Assembly: GCF_035046485.1 (NCBI RefSeq)
Contig: NC_085137.1
Location: forward strand, 15,095,346-15,159,345
Origin: Aedes albopictus
Lineage: Eukaryota > Arthropoda > Insecta > Diptera > Culicidae
DNA length: 64,000 nucleotides
Reading direction: 5' to 3'
In this document: piece after piece, positions 44,831 to 57,402 of the stretch
Numbering within the stretch: position 1 is the stretch's first letter
How the letters are laid out: every line of letters begins with the position of its first letter
Program-made: the position numbers and the translations under genes
The notes under the pieces: model-generated
Databases searched by the model: none
What the model saw: the letters and a program-made list of their open reading frames with translations, nothing else
What the model was told of the DNA's origin: nothing

Positions 44831-45413
44831 TCAGATCAAAGCTTTTTTGATCCCATTTCAGGACCTAAATAAGTGTGTAAAATTTGAGCACGATCGCTTA
44901 TGTTTTGCGCATCGCGTCTAAAGTTTGAATGGGATTTTACATGGGAAAACACACTTTTTTGCATTTCTCTCATGACAAGCTCGAATTTTTCTAAAACCAT
45001 GTAACCAATAAAGTGAAAACATAGCCTGGGGTGTCCTGAAAAACTTTGTCGAAACCCGCGAAGTGATCTGATGCTTATGAAAAAAGTTATAGCGTTGGGA
45101 TTGCTTGGCGAAACAGCATGATTTTGTTGCTATTGTTATTCCTTTACATGTTAAAACATAAACACATGCATGTGGTTCGTTGGTTATAACTATTTTCACA
45201 AGCATCGGATTGCTTTGCGGTCTTCAACAAAGTTTTTCAGATCACTCACAAAATTTTCAGGCAAACTTTTTCAACTTATGACAAAAATGCAAAAAAGTAT
45301 GTTTTCCCATACAAATCTCAATTGCAATGCGCAAAGTGTAGACGCAACCGATCGTGCTCAAATTTTGCACAGTACTCAGGACCCGAAACGGAACCAAAAA
45401 AGCTTTGATCTGA
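44831..45413. mobile_element. 583-bp foldback MITE
   Basis: TCAGATCAAAGCTTTTTTG at the left pairs with CAAAAAAGCTTTGATCTGA at the right, and the arms remain complementary (roughly three bases in four) for about 250 bp, with blocks AAATTTGAGCACGATCG and ATGGGAAAACA in both. An older element than the perfect hairpins nearby. Confidence 0.8.
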
Positions 45414-45670
45414 GATAACGATTCTGATGACCCACGCTAGTACATCTTCGAACAAAGTTTTGAGGTGGAAATCGTGAAATTGTCACATGGAGAACTAGAT
45501 TGGAATGAAATTTAAAAAAAATAATCAAAGCGTGCTACGCCTCCTTCCAATGTTCGTTTAAGGCTAAAGCTTAACTTCTACCACCAGGGTCGCTAGTGTT
45601 GAGCTATAAAATGAGTAGTGCTCTTCGTGACGAAGATTTATGCACCCCCGTGGTACAGGGCATTTTCGTG

Positions 45671-46201
45671 CAGAGTAGGGGAAAGAGGGGCATAACGCCC
45701 CGGTTAAGCATATGTGGTCATAAACCTCAAATGAAGCTTATTTTGAGGTCGTGATCTGCCTTGGAGTGCAGTTTACTCCTTTACCTAAGAGACTTTAACT
45801 TTTGGCCCGCGTGCCCATAAAATTTCCCATTCAAATAAACAATTCACAAAAGTGTTACTTTTTAGGTGCCGGAAAACTACAGGAGGCAAAACGCCTTTTT
45901 GGGTGAGGCAAAACACCTGCTGGCATTTCCCGCTTTGACTTGTTGTGAAATACCAAGAGGCTCCATCGAACTCTTCCCAGCAGCAAATGAAGGAGTAGGA
46001 GGCGCGTGGTAGTTTCATCGGTCCAAATGTGTAAAATCGTCGTATTTCACGCTTTTCTTTTGACAATAGCAGCCGTTCTTGGGCTAAACCTGCGCAGTTT
46101 GAGTTCTAGTTTGCTTGCATACAACGAAAACCTCTACAATATGATGATATCGCGTGAAGGCGTTTTGCCCCCGGGGGGCGTTATGCCCGCAGTTCCTCTA
46201 C
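45671..46201. mobile_element. Element of the GGGGCATAACGCC family (copy A)
   Basis: GTAGGGGAAAGAGGGGCATA at the left and the complement of GTAGAGGAACTGCGGGCATA at the right. The interior has AGGCAAAACGCC and GCAAATGAAGGAGTAGGAGG, shared with copy B (56050-56644) in opposite orientation. No transposase. Confidence 0.75.
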
Positions 46202-46224
46202 TACACAACGGTGTCTTGTCCAAA

Positions 46225-46452
46225 TCTGACTCAGGTTTAGGGCAAAGATGTATACTTTCACTGTTACTGTTCCTCATCATGATCCTGGTAGCTCTGATTG
46301 ATCGTGAACATAATTGTGGGTTGCTGAGACAGCCCATTACCGTGGAATCTGTGCTGATGCACGAAAGTGAAACCTGGTGTGTATCAGTGGGTAACATTCA
46401 ACGGCTGCAGGACCGCAGGGCGTGCATGAGGACCTCACAACTGGATATTTAA
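46225..46452 (+). pseudogene. Non-LTR reverse transcriptase fossil, internally deleted
   Basis: QRCILSLLLFLIMILVALI corresponds to the G-CILSPLLF block of reverse transcriptases, and HESETWCVSVGNIQRLQ to a block that normally lies over 200 residues downstream (GSETW..LQ). About 30 residues separate them here, so a large internal deletion is implied. The active-site YADD segment is missing. Confidence 0.55.
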
Positions 46453-49400
46453 TGTGGATCTCTAACACCGGTGTCGTTTGAAGCAACAACGATTGAAATT
46501 TGGGATCTAAACTAGAGGTGGGTCTGCCACATTTTTCCCACGATTGATAGCATTCGTTGAACTGTATTCCACTGTAAGCACGTTTAGTTTTAGTTTTTTT
46601 TTAAATTTATCTCCATGTTGTTATTAGCTTTGTTTGTTTTGCTTTTAATTCCGTCAATATTTGTCATTTTTTAATGATGGAGATACGCCCACTGCAAGAG
46701 GAATGATATTATTTTCTTTTGTATGGGCTAGAGTGGAATGGCAAATAAAAATCAAACATCAAGCTCAAATCCTAAATATTCACAACACCAAATCAATCAC
46801 TCTTTCATTCCTTGTTTCCGCAAAATTTTAACATACGGTCTTGTTCTCTAACAATCGACATCAATGCTCCTTCTGCCTCCAAACCGAACACACTCTGCCT
46901 TATTTACATACTACAAGCGCGGTGGTTAAAAATGCATTAAGTCTTAATTGTTTTTAATATGCAAATCGGGTGCTTCTGGTGCAACCGATCATTCGGATCC
47001 GTTCCGTGCAGTTCGATTGCTCTAGCTGTTTTCCACACTCACTCCAGCGCGCGCAGACTTCATCTGTTGGAAGCTGTGTGAATTGCATCTCCCAATCCCG
47101 GGCAACCGAACACTTTCGTCTTGGTCGTCGTCGTCGGGGTGTTTATGGCTCCTTCCTCGATAGAAGTGGAGAAGATCCGCGCGCATGTCTGGTCCGCCTT
47201 TGATAGCGCCGCTGGAGCGTGTTGTGTAAGACTGTCGAAACATGAAATGTTGCAGCCTCTACTTCATTTGGGGCGCTGGCATGGTTGTGGACCGAGGGGA
47301 CTTGATAATTTCAACGAAAATGTATGCAACATCTCCACAACAGACGACCCTTACGTGTACGTAAACTTGATCTACATAAAACATAAATAATGTTTTGGTA
47401 CGGTACGGTGCCGTTGGATCTGTGGCTTTGAGTTAAAGGGGAACGATGTCGACGCCATCAGTTCAATCCGAGCAACGGCAGCAGCAGCAACAGAGAGACA
47501 CACTCACACAAGATTAACGAAATTAAGTGATTAAGATTATATCCTCGCAATGTTCGCTGGTGATTCCCACAGTTTTCCTTTCCGTTGTTGGCGTTTTGTG
47601 GGATTGGAGGGAACCATTGCGGCTGGCTGACATTGGCTTCTGTGCACTGGTCGAGCTGCCCGAGCTGAGGAGGATAACATAGAAAGGAGTTTCGTTTTCC
47701 TTAGTATTTTTTTTGCAGTTTCAAGACGTATGTGTTCGATGCTTTATATCAAGCGAAAAATACGTCTAATTCCACTTTGTTTCAAAAACAAGGCAGATTT
47801 CAAACCATATTTCTGCACGGACATACATACACACATACAGACTCACATACAGACAGAGATATTCTTAGATGTTCAAGCTGAGTTTAATGGTATATTAGGG
47901 AAAATTATACGTGTTCTTTGCCAAAAATCAATTTTTGGACTGAAATGACGCCATTCAGTATACTAAATAGATCTGTAAATAAAAAGAAAATCGGGTTGTG
48001 TACTGCTAGTTTTATTTCCACTAAGATTTGAATCATTTGACAGATACGTTTCTCGACCGCAACTGTAAGGTTGTCTTCAGTGTCTCGTACTTTACTCGAG
48101 ATTTTGCACTAAAAAATAATTAGGACAAGCTCTGCCAAAGGTGCAATCAAATATGGTCATTGAAACAATTAAAACATCATTTCCTCATTTTCAAACACTC
48201 AGGACACAGCTCCCCTTGGCTCGGATTGTTTCCTTTCGTGGCTAGCCGTAATATAGATATTAGCATAAAGCCTCCAACCGATCGGAGGAGCCAGACTGGT
48301 CCGTCGCCAGAGTTCGCATCCGCAGCGACCATCCGATGATCCTACACCCAATGTTCCATAGCGAGAGCAGTGCATAGAAGCAATGTCGACAAGCGACGAA
48401 CAACAGGATCAGCGCGCCAGGTCGTCCCGATCGACTGAGCTGCCTGCCTGCGGAGGGAATTTATTCTTGAAATAAATAAATTGGATCCCTCTCCTTCCCG
48501 GGACCTGCACAGCGGCGGGGCCGGGACCAATCGACCGGGATGGATCGCGAGCGGATCTCTTCCCTAATGAGACAAATTCTTGTCGTTTTCCCTGCCAGCG
48601 ATCATTTCAACGTCGAAAGGGAAATGTCAGTCTGTGACTCGTCGTCGCCGGAGTTGGATTATGCTCTCTGATGGGCTCGGTGATTTGCGATCTATGCTTC
48701 CCATTCCCATTCATTGTTCCTCCCATTCACAAAGCAGCATCAGCAGCAGGAGCAGATCGTTAACGACATCCATCGGGGGGCTTTGGATCGGAAGTCACCA
48801 CGCCATGCATGACGACAGCGCAGACGATGCGATACCTCTGGCTGGCTGGATGCCGAAAAAAAGAACCACCGCAATCAAACAACAAGATCAACTAGTGTGA
48901 TGGATTAACATTTCAACTCGACTCGGCTGCTGATGCTGATTGTGATGCTGCTATGACTTTTGATGATATGTATCGCGAGCATCACGACATAGATTGAGCG
49001 GTGAGAGGAAGAGGATTACCCGGGGAGGAAGCCTTGAAGTGTAGTCACGAAATTTCAGTCATCCCGCCAATAAGAATCAAGATCAATCATCGGACAATTC
49101 GCGGCAAACGACACTGACACTGACCGCGGAGCCGGAGTCGAGATGACACAACAACCTGCCGACGCGATTGATCCGGTGCGGAGTCGAATCGGAGTGAGTT
49201 GTTGGAAATAGAGTGATCGTGGATTGGTTTTCAGCTGGCGCCATCGAACAGGCCATTTGGGATCAATCAAAGTCCCGGTGAAGTTTGGCTTGAATTTCCA
49301 TTGAACTTATTGATCGTTGGTTCGATCACAATCTGGTGCCGTGCAATGTGTGCTTATCGGATTTATTCGCGTGCCAGAATTAGGTAACGAACTGAGCTTC

Positions 49401-49635
49401 TGCAAATCATTCATTGTGAAGTAATTGGGTTTATGATCCCAATACAGTTATAAGTTTATAGTTGAATCAACGTGACTTTTCAATAATGTTTTGCAAAAGG
49501 CTGGAGATATTCCTTTCAGAGTTCTAAGTTTCCACTTTCTTTGATGGTTTTAGTGTTGTTGCACGCACGCTGCCGCAATCTGACAGTCCCATGTATGCCA
49601 ATTGTACCGTGCATTTTGAAGCACTTTATATACTC
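46453..49635. other. Unique island, no gene recognised
   Basis: High-complexity DNA with CAG-type runs (47475-47495, 48730-48750). Around 47790-47930 lies a worn copy of the C/A-rich tail and closing block seen at 15340-15500. Frames such as 48580-48900 are short and lack signatures. It may include regulatory DNA of an unseen host gene. Confidence 0.35.
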
Positions 49636-49639
49636 CCTT

Positions 49640-49910
49640 GGGTCTTCAGTTAACCATTAGACATTAAAGCTATGGATCGTCAATCCGAAGACGGCAAGTT
49701 TGATTCCCGCTCCGGACGGAAAATTTTCTCGACTCCCAGGGCATAGTGTAACAATGTACTTGCCACACAATTTACAAATTCATGCAATGGCAGGCAAAGA
49801 AAGCCCTTCAATTAATAACTGTGGAAGTGTTCTAAGAACACTAAGTTGAAGAGAGGCAGGCCAAGTTCCAATGCGAATGTCGAGCTATAAAGAAGATATC
49901 CTCCCCGATA
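49640..49910 (+). mobile_element. Feilai-type SINE
   Basis: TTTGATTCCCGCTCC (B box), GGAAAATTTTCTCGACTCCC, GGCAGGCAAAGAAAGCCC, TTAATAACTGTGGAAGTG and ATAAAGAAGATATCC follow the order of Feilai elements. It is inserted at or near the end of the reverse transcriptase fossil that continues to about 50610. Confidence 0.8.
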
Positions 49911-49949
49911 AGGATGTCGATAGGCATCATACAATCTTGTGAGGCACAT

Positions 49950-50610
49950 TAGCCTATAAACGACTTTCCAGCTTAACTTGTAGCTGTTGATGCGCTGCGA
50001 CCCCATACCTAAGTATGGATGAGGCAACACTTGCCGCAGAGCTATTGGATATCATTCGGGACAGTGCCACTACAGCTGTGGAGCTCTTGCAGACAAAATC
50101 AACGTGATTAATCAAGGTAGGCTTATCGTCGATTATCAGCTGCAAGTATATGACGGAACGCTTCGAAGCGATAGTGCAATCGCCAATACTAATTGCAAGC
50201 AGCTTCAATTTCCGGTCGTTCACAACAACGACCTAAGCTAGTGGTGATCTAATTCTAGTTTCCTGGAGCTCATTCCCTTCTCCGCAACGGCGATCCAGTG
50301 GACGCTGCAGTCAATTCCACTTCTTCGATTCATCGTAGGCGGCCAATGATTGCCACACACACTGGGAAATTTAACCCCAACACATTCCATAACACCAGAC
50401 CCATGAGGGAACCTAGCGGAATTTCTGAAGTTCTGATGTTCCGTGAAAGCACTTCTAACCCACCCCTGTATTGTATACTATTACTCAATTCTGGAAGCAA
50501 CTTTCGAGAATCTTGTACAGCTATCCGGTATTCCCAGACACAGAAGCGCATCGGCAATAGTTTCCCAATTGACACTATTGGATGCGTTCCTTACATCCCG
50601 GGATGCCATA
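49950..50610 (-). pseudogene. Non-LTR retrotransposon ORF2 fossil
   Basis: On the minus strand DVRNASNSVNWETIADAL, LGIPDS matches the motif-A region of Jockey/LOA-type reverse transcriptases. Further left YLQLIIDDKPTLINHVDFVC and SSILRYGVAA match the C-terminal part of the same ORF2 class. The YADD motif and much of the middle are missing, and stops separate the pieces. Confidence 0.65.
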
Positions 50611-50645
50611 TATACAGATTTATATGTATTATACAGATTTTAGAC

Positions 50646-51925
50646 CAGTGTTTCCCAAACTTTTAGGAGGTTTCGCCCCCCTGGAGCTTGCGAAAAACAT
50701 TATCGCCCCCCTAAGTGAGATTTATTTTTCCATGATGAATGGCTGAAAATTTGATAGGGAAAGCCTTTGAAAGTTCACTATTTGACGCTACTATGGCAAA
50801 CTGGTAATTAATGTATGTCAATTAGTATCGCTCTCATTTTCATTGAGTTCTTTTCCAAATGCATTGATTGTCTGCATTTTAGAAAAAAAAAACTATTATT
50901 GCATGTAAAAACGTCGTTAGCCTCAACCAGATGTTTTACCAGTATTCTAAAAGGAGGTTCTTCAACACCCGAGATGTTAGTTTTTGACCAATTTTTCATC
51001 CCATACAAATGTATGGAGTTTCAAAATCAACCTCATTTTCTCTGATTATTGTAATCTTTCCAAACATAGTAGAAACAATCTTAAAAAAGTTCTTGAAAGC
51101 TTGAAATCTGAAGAATTTTATGATATGCTCAGTTTAAAATCGATAAAATGGTCATTTACACCCCATTGACTCTGGGTCCCTCAATTACAAAAATATCTTT
51201 TATGCAAGTCAGGAATGTATTGGTGTATTTTTGAATGTAGTCATTTTTGCTCAGTAATTTAAAATTAAATGAACTGACAAGCTTCTTATAAATTGGAGAA
51301 CTTTTTAATGTCAAATTCACACTGAATTCGAGAAAAAATAGCTTCTAGCAATAAGTTACGTTAAGAATTCCTGCTGGTAGCTTCTCTGAAATAATTCTAA
51401 ACAATGTGTGACGGCTTTCATCCGAAAAGTGTTCTAAGAGTAATCTTAAACTTCATCTTTTTGGTTAAAATTTTCATGAAAAACAAACCGCATATAAATT
51501 ATAAAAAAACTTTTTTATCAAGTAAAAATAAACCCTGTTCCTTTCATAATTTTTTTATGAAGTTTAGAAGTTTTTTTATTAATTAGATCTCCAGAATCAC
51601 TAGAAATTTTTGCGGAAATTCGTGTAGCAATCGTCAGTTTTTTTAGAATTTCGCCGAAAAGTCCACACGAAAATCGAAAATTTTTCGTACATCGTACATT
51701 TTTCAAAAACCCTAGAAACAAACAAATTTGAAATGTTATAGATATTTAATGCTTCAGTTAACTTTCAATACAATACATTTCAATACTTTTGATATTATTC
51801 AAATATTAAAAAATCGCCCCCTTTTTAGTATTTTCGCCCCCCAATTTTAGTTTTTCAAATTTTCGCCCCCTTCGACCTGATTTTCGCCCCCTAGGGGGCG
51901 ATTTCGCCCACTTTGGGAAACACCG
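50646..51925. mobile_element. hAT-type element with 8-bp target duplication
   Basis: Ends CAGTGTTTCCCAAA and the complement of CGGTGTTTCCCAAA, flanked by TTTTAGAC (50638-50645 and 51926-51933). Both ends carry TTCGCCCCC-type repeats (50670-50715 and 51814-51912). The A/T-rich 1.1-kb interior has no transposase. Confidence 0.9.
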
Positions 51926-51933
51926 TTTTAGAC

Positions 51934-52654
51934 CATCCGTACAGATTTTGTTTTGAAATACTGATTTTTGAGGTCGAGAAGTTTTTATTTTTGAATGGGA
52001 TTCAGATTTTCCAGATTTTTTCCCTGCCCTCGCAAAGTTATCCACTTCCCCATTTTTTTCAGAACAGTCCCTACACATCAAATAATTTTGTAATATCAAG
52101 GGCGCGTATTTTCTGGCGACGTATCCAGTTTTGAACGTAATTTCACTCTGTTGCATCGTTTTTCAACAATTATCACACCCATAATAATGTACACCCTAGT
52201 TGGCACCGGGAAGTGTCAACAAACCCATTCCAGCAGATACCGTATCGCAGTATCGTATTTATCATCTATCATCTAACTCGATGGAATAGCCAAGAGGCAA
52301 GGGAAATGCCTCACTATCAATGGATCAGTGTACGAATCCATGCCAATATTTTACTTATATATGAATCATCTATCGTTCCAGTTCTAGCGATTGCTAGACC
52401 CTCTGTCAAGCTGCGGCGGATAATTAGCTGCGTGGAAGGAATGTAATTTGTACATCACTTTTACAACGCGACTGATGTGCAGCGAAAATGATGTGATATC
52501 ACAAGAAATTTTTTCGCTGTGTAACACATCGAAGTAATCCCAACAATTTGAGTTGGTATAACAGTTACACAGATTATCGAACTAATCCTGGAGAAACATC
52601 TGCTTACTCTGGCTTGTACTGATTTTTTTTTCTGAAACTGATTCCCGTTTTTAT
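51934..52654. other. Spacer, nothing coding recognised
   Basis: Begins with ATACAGATTTT-like words that continue those left of the hAT element, so both flanks belong to one older sequence. The remainder is unremarkable. Confidence 0.4.
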
Positions 52655-52772
52655 CCTTTCAGGAAGCGCGCTGTTGTATAAAAAAGTACAACACTACCAA
52701 AAAACCTCGCTCGTCGTTTACAACGCGAGCGTGGTACAGTTTCGGTTGCTTGATGGTGCGCGTCCTGAAAGG
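52655..52772. mobile_element. 118-bp MITE, ends CCTTTCAGGA
   Basis: CCTTTCAGGAAGCGCGC against the complement of CCTTTCAGGACGCGCAC, with inner complementary parts (CTCGCTCGTCG / ACAACGCGAGCG). No clear target duplication. Confidence 0.65.
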
Positions 52773-52908
52773 TTAACATCCTTTTGAAATAGTTATTTAT
52801 GCAACAAGGTGCAAAAAGATGATTTTTTCAGCACGAGTCGAACAGTTATCCAACGAGGCTTGTGGAGTCCACTCCGTGGATTTTTGGTATCCATTGATGG
52901 CTAATTTA

Positions 52909-53761
52909 CCGTCAAGGCGCCATTCACCTTGTGCCTTCGAATATTTTTTTCATTATTTCCATATTATGATTGAATGATATGACAATTTCCCTTCAATTTC
53001 ACCAATACAACACTAATGTATTGTTACCATGTCAAAACGCTCATTGGATACATTTAAAAGTATCATTCTGACACTAAAGTGTGTTTACATGAAGCGGGTT
53101 TCTGCTCGTTCACTGCATTCATAGTTAAAAAAATGAAAACTGCGCTAAGGTGATTTAAGCGATAAACTAAATGTAGTAACGTTTTTATTCCACCAAGAAG
53201 CAATTAAATTCACATATCAGGTATGTATTTTGCATTACCGAAGTAAGTTTAACAAGAAAGTACGATTACTCGTACTTTTTAATTGAAACAAAAAGGCACG
53301 GTAAATGGGTACCCTAAAAATCAATGGTCTCCATTCACCGTGCCCCATATTGCCCCATATATCTAGAAAAAAATCGAAAATTTGAACATTCGTTTTTCTA
53401 ATAAAATCTTACAAGTTATTACTTGAAATGAATTTAAACGAAGAAAATTCCCTTGGATGGGTTGTTTTGATCATTTTTAAACAAAGCCGAATATAATTTC
53501 TCATACACGGTAAATGGGTCCCTACTACCACGGTGAATGGTGACCTACCACGGAATTAAGCGACCTTACTACCCTTCACTAATTGTACTATATCACCAAA
53601 TTTTATGAAAAATTTTCTACTTCTGTGGAATTTGCTTTAATTTTAACCTATAATGAAGGCAATTAAAAGCGGCACCAACAATGTTCATAAGACTGGTGTC
53701 AAATGACAGCCCTTATTTGCCCCGAATCCTCTTAGATCCACGGTGAATGGTGCCTTGACGG
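52909..53761. mobile_element. 853-bp element, ends CCGTCAAGGCGCCATTCACC, TA duplication
   Basis: Inverted ends with one mismatch in the first 20, flanked by TA (52907-52908; 53762-53763). The end motif CACGGTGAATGG recurs inside near 53293, 53326, 53506 and 53540 in both orientations. No transposase. Structure parallels 31884-33240. Confidence 0.9.
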
Positions 53762-53852
53762 TACTTCCAAATAAGAAGTTTTCTCTATTCCTGCTGGAAG
53801 AAAAGCTGCGATCGTCGCCAGAATTATCCGAATTCATTAAATCTTTATTACC

Positions 53853-53869
53853 GAGAGAGAGAGAGAGAG
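53853..53869. repeat. (GA)n microsatellite
   Basis: Eight to nine GA dinucleotides, 17 bp. Confidence 0.9.
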
Positions 53870-56049
53870 TTACAAATTCCTATAGGAAAATATAATTTTA
53901 GTTTTCTTAGTAGTCATTCCCATCACCCATTAACTTACATTTAGTAATTCGCTTGTCTTCAACGTTTACGATACAACTGAGTCTAGAGCATCCCTACCGC
54001 CTGTTATATAACGTTTTGTTAAGCAAACGGCGATTTCAAGAGTAATTAAGTGGTTTTTACCTTATTGTACCACCTACAATCCGTGGATTCAGACAGTAGA
54101 ATTTCCCAACTATATTCACTATTTCCTAGACGTATCTGCGGTGAAAAAGTCTAATCACAAATTCACAATAAATAGCAAATAATGTTCATGATCTGCATCA
54201 CCTCACCTTATAAGCTATTAGATTAAATCAAATAAAGAGCACTGATATTCGAGTAATCACTGATTCATGGGAGTATAGTATACCAAATATTTGCCAGCTA
54301 TTGAACAGTATTTTCTGCAAATCAGTTTAGCTAAACCGTTTTGTCTCAGCTCACAAATTTCTGCTTATCATCATGTATGACAAATTGAACAACGGGAATG
54401 ACGGATGGTGTCATTCAAGTGGTAGCTGATTTCTAGGTAGCGTTGGTGGTAGTAGCAGTACGAGGGGCTCGCTGATCGACGGGCGCGCTTACAATTCCAG
54501 TGGAACTGCCATAGCATTCTGCCAGAGATAACAACTTTTAATTGTTTCTTACTTAAACTTAATGTTGATCTTCTGGGAATAACAATCGACCAGTCTCTGA
54601 TTTCGAAATTCCTTAGGGTCAGGTTTGATTTAACAGGCACTTGGCATACCCAAACCATGTATTTGACATTTTTTAGTCAACAAGGATTAATTTTCTACGT
54701 TAACTTACCGATACATGGTGGGGCGCTCACCCGAAAGACCTTATAGATCTGTACAAAACGACTATTCTTTCTGTTCATGAGTATGGTTCTTTCTGTTTTT
54801 GCTCAGTAGCAAACTGCTGCAAAGTTGGAATGAATTCAATATCATTGTTTGTGTATTGCCCTCGACTATGCACTCAACGCAAAATACGAGCCTAGAGTTT
54901 TGGGCAGAGGTGAAACTTCTCCAGAACCGCTTCTGGGAGCTCTCGCAATGGTTAATTATCAAGTGTGGAGCAAAACACACTTGTTATTGAAAATTTCAAA
55001 GAAATTATAGGACTGAATACTCTGTCAAAATTCATGAGAATCTATTTCTTCTGTATGTCATCTGACATAAGCCTACCAAGTAATAACCTTTCTCGTGTAT
55101 ACTTCATCAATGACAGTTCCTCTGCTCAACACGATCTGTCCATGGAATAAGCTGCTCATGGAATACCAGATCAACTTCAGTATATATCTTTTCCTCGCAT
55201 TTTTCACGAAAAGTACCAGAATGGAAGAGTTTTTTTCACTGATGGGTTTCACATAAATGTCTTCGAAGCAAATTTTACCGCCTTGTGCAAACTTCAGGAA
55301 CCTTATTTGATTTATGTGATTTATGTTGCTGAGCTGGCAGTAAGCCATCTTTGAGGGTGATTGCCAACATGCCCACGCATAATTTCTTCATCTTCTCGAA
55401 TAGTCTTAGCTCTATTGAGGCACTCTGATTGATGAAACGTACAAAATATCCTTCTTAAGATCGAACGAACCAATAACCGGATATTTTAGAACAAATCCAC
55501 TCTTGTTACCTGGCAAGACGTTCAGAATGTAAAAAAAGTGTATCCACCCCTAGTGAAAAAGCATATTTCTTCCACAAAACTCACCAGAAAAATCCGGTAG
55601 GTTGCATATTGAAAGTTCTCATATTAAAACTTTAATACTCCTAATCTTATTGCTTATGGAATGCTATTTGGGAAGGAATAGCTATCCAACCAGAGGTTAA
55701 AGTACAAAAGACATGAGAACTTCCATTGCCGGCCACGCCCATCTTCTCCGTTACGAGGATAGGAAAGGATGTGATGATATGACACCTGCTTTACAAGAGG
55801 TCAGCAACTCCCCAGTGTGTCCATAGGTATCAAGGAGTTGGATATGTATTTGGAATGGGGTGATTTTGGAATCACTATAAGCGAGTGATACGAAAATATT
55901 CAGATTGTGTAGGTGTATTGGTGTAAATTATGTAGATGTGTTCGAATGAGTGAAAATGTTTAGTATATTCAAACACCAACGTTGGGAGTGACATAGCTGA
56001 GAAATGTTGTCAATCCATGGGCCTTTTTGGTTCCGGGATGAGACACAGG
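53870..56049. other. Spacer with possible old element remains
   Basis: No family recognised. Short frames on both strands at 54762-55348 lack signatures. The sequence left of 56050 and right of 56644 may once have been continuous, split by the element between them. Confidence 0.3.
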
Positions 56050-56644
56050 CATTTAGGGTAACCTGGGGTAATACGCACCCCCGGGGCAAAACGCACTCAC
56101 GCTATTCCATTATATAAGTGAAGTTCCATTCGATGCAAGCAAACTAGACGTAAAACTAAGCCGGAAAAGCCCAAGAATACAAAAAAAATTCGAATGAAAA
56201 GCGTGGAAACCGATGATTTTCCACAGTTGGAAAGATTGTCTAATTTAAAGCGCACGCAATTTAAGCAATTGCGCGCTGATTATATGGAATCATCCTATTA
56301 ACTACCATCCGCCTCCTACTCCTTCCATTTGCTACCGTAAACAGTAAGATGGAGCCGCCTGGTATTTCATTAGAATTCAAAGCGGAAAATGCCAGAGGTC
56401 GTATTGCCCCACCTCAAGGTGCGTTTTGCCACCAACAGTTTTTCAGCACCCAAAACGTAACACTTTTTCAAATTGTTAATTTGATTCGGTAAAATTGATA
56501 TCACGCGGACCAAAAGTTGGCGTCTCTTAGTCAAATAAGTAAACTAAATTTCAAAATGCAAGACACCCATAAAATCATCGTAATCTTAGCTATAGGGCCA
56601 CGTTTGCTTAGGGGGTGCATATTACCCCACCTTCCCCTACACTG
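56050..56644. mobile_element. Element of the GGGGTAATACGC family (copy B)
   Basis: CATTTAGGGTAACCTGGGGT at the left and the complement of CAGTGTAGGGGAAGGTGGGG at the right; both ends continue TAATA-GCACCCC. It contains GGGGCAAAACGCA and the complement of GCAAATGGAAGGAGTAGGAG, shared with copy A. Confidence 0.8.
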
Positions 56645-57156
56645 TATCCTGGCTAACAAGCCTAGGCATAAGGGCGAACGGGACGGTCGGGGAAATATCC
56701 GCCATTGCTCTGTTTCTACTAAGAAGGTAATATCAGATTCTGCTTCAAATTTGCAACAAAAACCTATCATTGTGTATGCTCACTTGAAGTGCATATGCTG
56801 ATTGTTTTTCAGCATCTTCAGTGCGATAGAACTCGAGATTACCATCTTCAAAATCGCGAGGCAAATTGTTAGAAAGAGAGGCATGATAGGAAAAATAACA
56901 CGGCGTCCAGTTTCACCTTAAGTGCCATTGATCGGTCTCTGAAACGATAAGAAACACGTTATGTGGATGGGAAAGGATAGTAGGGAAGGGATAACTATTT
57001 ATCGAAGTGCCAGCGACGCACCGACGCCCTTGAAAATAGAAAAGAAATGGGATCTTGATACATAAATGGTCAGGAATTCAGTATGATTAAGCTATGCCTT
57101 ATATTTGTAGCTTGATATGTTAAAAAGTGTCGCATTTATTGATTGATACTACAGTA
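56645..57156. other. Spacer, nothing recognised
   Basis: No repeat, RNA or coding signature seen. Confidence 0.4.
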
Positions 57157-57402
57157 CTGCCGTAATTCTGCAAAGTGACGTAAGCGCCATTCAAAATGTC
57201 GATATTTGTTGGTATATTATATGTAATATCTGGTGTAAAAATAACACTGTGGTATGCCTGTTGTATTAGAATGCAAGATCTAGTCGTAATCTATCATCTA
57301 TGGAAAGAGACTTAGAGGATGAGCAAGAGTTTTATGCATAATAACCAAAAAATGGGCCAAAACTATCAATGTCGCTTACGTCACTTTGCAGAATTTGGGC
57401 AG
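57157..57402. mobile_element. 246-bp MITE, ends CTGCCGTAATTCTGCAAAGT
   Basis: Right end complement reads CTGCCCAAATTCTGCAAAGT; both continue GACGTAAGCG. No clear target duplication. A fragment of the same family seems present at 28793-28824. Confidence 0.8.

Noticed and set aside
54762..55348. Opposing frames that might be decayed coding sequence
   Set aside because: No family motif found on either strand; comparable open lengths occur by chance in A/T-rich DNA.
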